A DNA stretch of 6,097 bases from Clostridium sp. SCN 57-10 (GTDB lineage Bacteria; Bacillota; Clostridia; Oscillospirales; Butyricicoccaceae). The notes beneath the pieces were generated by a model. It was given only the letters and a program-made list of their open reading frames with translations. It ran no database searches and had not been told where the DNA came from. Location of the stretch: contig MEFT01000101.1 of the NCBI GenBank assembly GCA_001725215.1, positions 1-6,097 of the forward strand, in the 5' to 3' direction. The translations under genes and the position numbers were made by a program. This document shows, in pieces, positions 5,170-6,097 of this stretch (position 1 is the first letter of the stretch; the number at the start of each line of letters is the position of its first letter).

Positions 5170-6097
5170 ATGGCACAGGGCAAGCGCGTCGCGGTGGCGG
5201 AGCGACCGGCCCGCAGCGGCAAGCGGCACCTGCTGCGCAACTTCGTACTTGCGCTTATGCTGCTTTCGGGACTTTACGGAATCGCGGTATTTTCCAATAT
5301 CCCGGTTATTGAAAAATGGCGCACGATCTATATTGAAACCGCGATGGGAACCATGACACATCAGTGGCTTGCAACGGCATTTATCCCCAAAAGCGTCATC
5401 GACAAAGCGATGGATCAGCGTTTTTCGGTTGAGGACGCGCAAAACGGGCTTTCAACCGGCAAGTGGAGCATCACATTGCCATCCGACAATCCGTGCAGGC
5501 CGTGGAGCAAGCTGAAAAGCCACTTTCTCGATCTTTATGAGGAGATCGACCAAGAAAGCTTTGAGGCATATCTGAATAAAAACGGCGATAGCCTCGACGA
5601 AGACGGCTATCTTGTGATCGACCGCTCGGCGCGCGACGCGGGAGGCACGAGTATCGTAACCAAGCAGGGCGACAAGGTGCTTGCCATCGACACGCGCAAC
5701 GGCATTGTCATCGTGCTGCGCAAGACGGGCGACTTTGTCGCGCGGCTCGCCATCATCAGAGATCCCGCGCAGGTCAGCGTAGGTCTTGCGCCCGAGTATG
5801 GGAAGGTGGGCGCCACTGTGCAGCAAATCAGTGAAGAGCACGGCGCCGTGCTTGGCATCAACGCCTCGGGTTTTTATGACCCGGAGGGCCACGGAAACGG
5901 CGCGGAGGCATACGGCCTTATGATCTCAAACGGCAAAAAGCTATCGAGCACGGTGGGCAGCAATTATAAGATGCTCGGATTCAACAAGAAAAACGTGCTC
6001 AACATCGGCCGCTATAACGATACCGACTTTTTCCGCGACGCGGTTGAGTTTAAACCCATTCTGGTGCTTGACGGCGAGCAGCAGATCGAGGGCTCGG
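5170..6097 (+). CDS. Membrane-anchored phosphodiester glycosidase (NAGPA family), 3' end missing
   Basis: An open frame of 309 residues that continues past the right edge. A basic N-terminus (MAQGKRVAVAERPARSGKRH) precedes one membrane helix (about 21-41), so the rest is expected outside the cell. Residues about 42-200 form the N-terminal region often seen in Clostridia members, including THQWLATAFIPKSVIDKAM and GGTSIVTKQGDKVLAID. The NAGPA domain (PF09992) then begins: VGATVQQISEEHGAVLGINASGF, with the characteristic NASGFYDPEGHGNG (231-244) and GLMISNGKKL. The C-terminal part of the domain, where a Gly-rich DGGGS-type motif would be expected, is outside the window. Relatives include the mammalian enzyme that removes GlcNAc from phosphodiester-linked mannose; bacterial members are often linked to teichoic-acid or exopolysaccharide turnover, but the substrate here is not known. 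Start: ATG 5170 with AAGGGAG at 5155-5161, eight bases upstream. It has its own promoter. Confidence 0.88.
   Translation, partial: MAQGKRVAVAERPARSGKRHLLRNFVLALMLLSGLYGIAVFSNIPVIEKWRTIYIETAMGTMTHQWLATAFIPKSVIDKAMDQRFSVEDAQNGLSTGKWSITLPSDNPCRPWSKLKSHFLDLYEEIDQESFEAYLNKNGDSLDEDGYLVIDRSARDAGGTSIVTKQGDKVLAIDTRNGIVIVLRKTGDFVARLAIIRDPAQVSVGLAPEYGKVGATVQQISEEHGAVLGINASGFYDPEGHGNGAEAYGLMISNGKKLSSTVGSNYKMLGFNKKNVLNIGRYNDTDFFRDAVEFKPILVLDGEQQIEGS

Overview
The window reads as a chromosomal segment from a GC-rich member of the Clostridia (Firmicutes), probably near the Oscillospiraceae/Ruminococcaceae. This rests on the family mix: a DUF4358 lipoprotein, a Thr/Pro-linked CapA-type lipoprotein, a membrane-anchored NAGPA-type glycosidase with the Clostridia-style N-terminal region, an ECF sigma/zinc-finger anti-sigma pair, and strong AGGAGG-like ribosome binding sites. 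The lineage is an inference; no rRNA or tRNA is present to confirm it. All supported genes are on the + strand, and there is no sign of a mobile element, CRISPR array or RNA gene.

Layout. (1) Positions 3-89 are the last codons of a truncated upstream gene ending in a hydrophobic stretch and a basic tail. (2) 163-693 is a GNAT acetyltransferase; a very strong rho-independent terminator (731-762) follows and isolates it. (3) An extended -10 promoter near 837-845 starts a tight five-gene run: CapA-family lipoprotein (872-2062), tRNA-dihydrouridine synthase DusB (2052-3029), ECF sigma factor (3026-3643), membrane anti-sigma factor (3640-4479) and DUF4358 lipoprotein (4502-5005). The first four overlap by 11, 4 and 4 bases, so they look translationally coupled; a second terminator (about 5010-5039) ends the unit. 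(4) A second promoter, sharing an identical 13-base -10 block with the first, precedes a membrane-anchored phosphodiester glycosidase (5170 onward), which runs off the right edge.

How it works together. The theme is the cell envelope: two lipoproteins, a sigma/anti-sigma signalling pair that spans the membrane, and an exported glycosidase. DusB is the odd member, a cytoplasmic tRNA-modifying enzyme. The best leads beyond standard annotation are regulatory: an ECF-type promoter match inside the 3' end of the sigma gene that could drive the anti-sigma and lipoprotein genes, an unassigned extracytoplasmic domain on the anti-sigma factor, and a structured region (dyad, sigmaW-like -35 and 5' leader hairpin) ahead of the glycosidase gene. 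I see no clear undescribed system; most genes are recognisable families, and the novelty lies in their arrangement and control.
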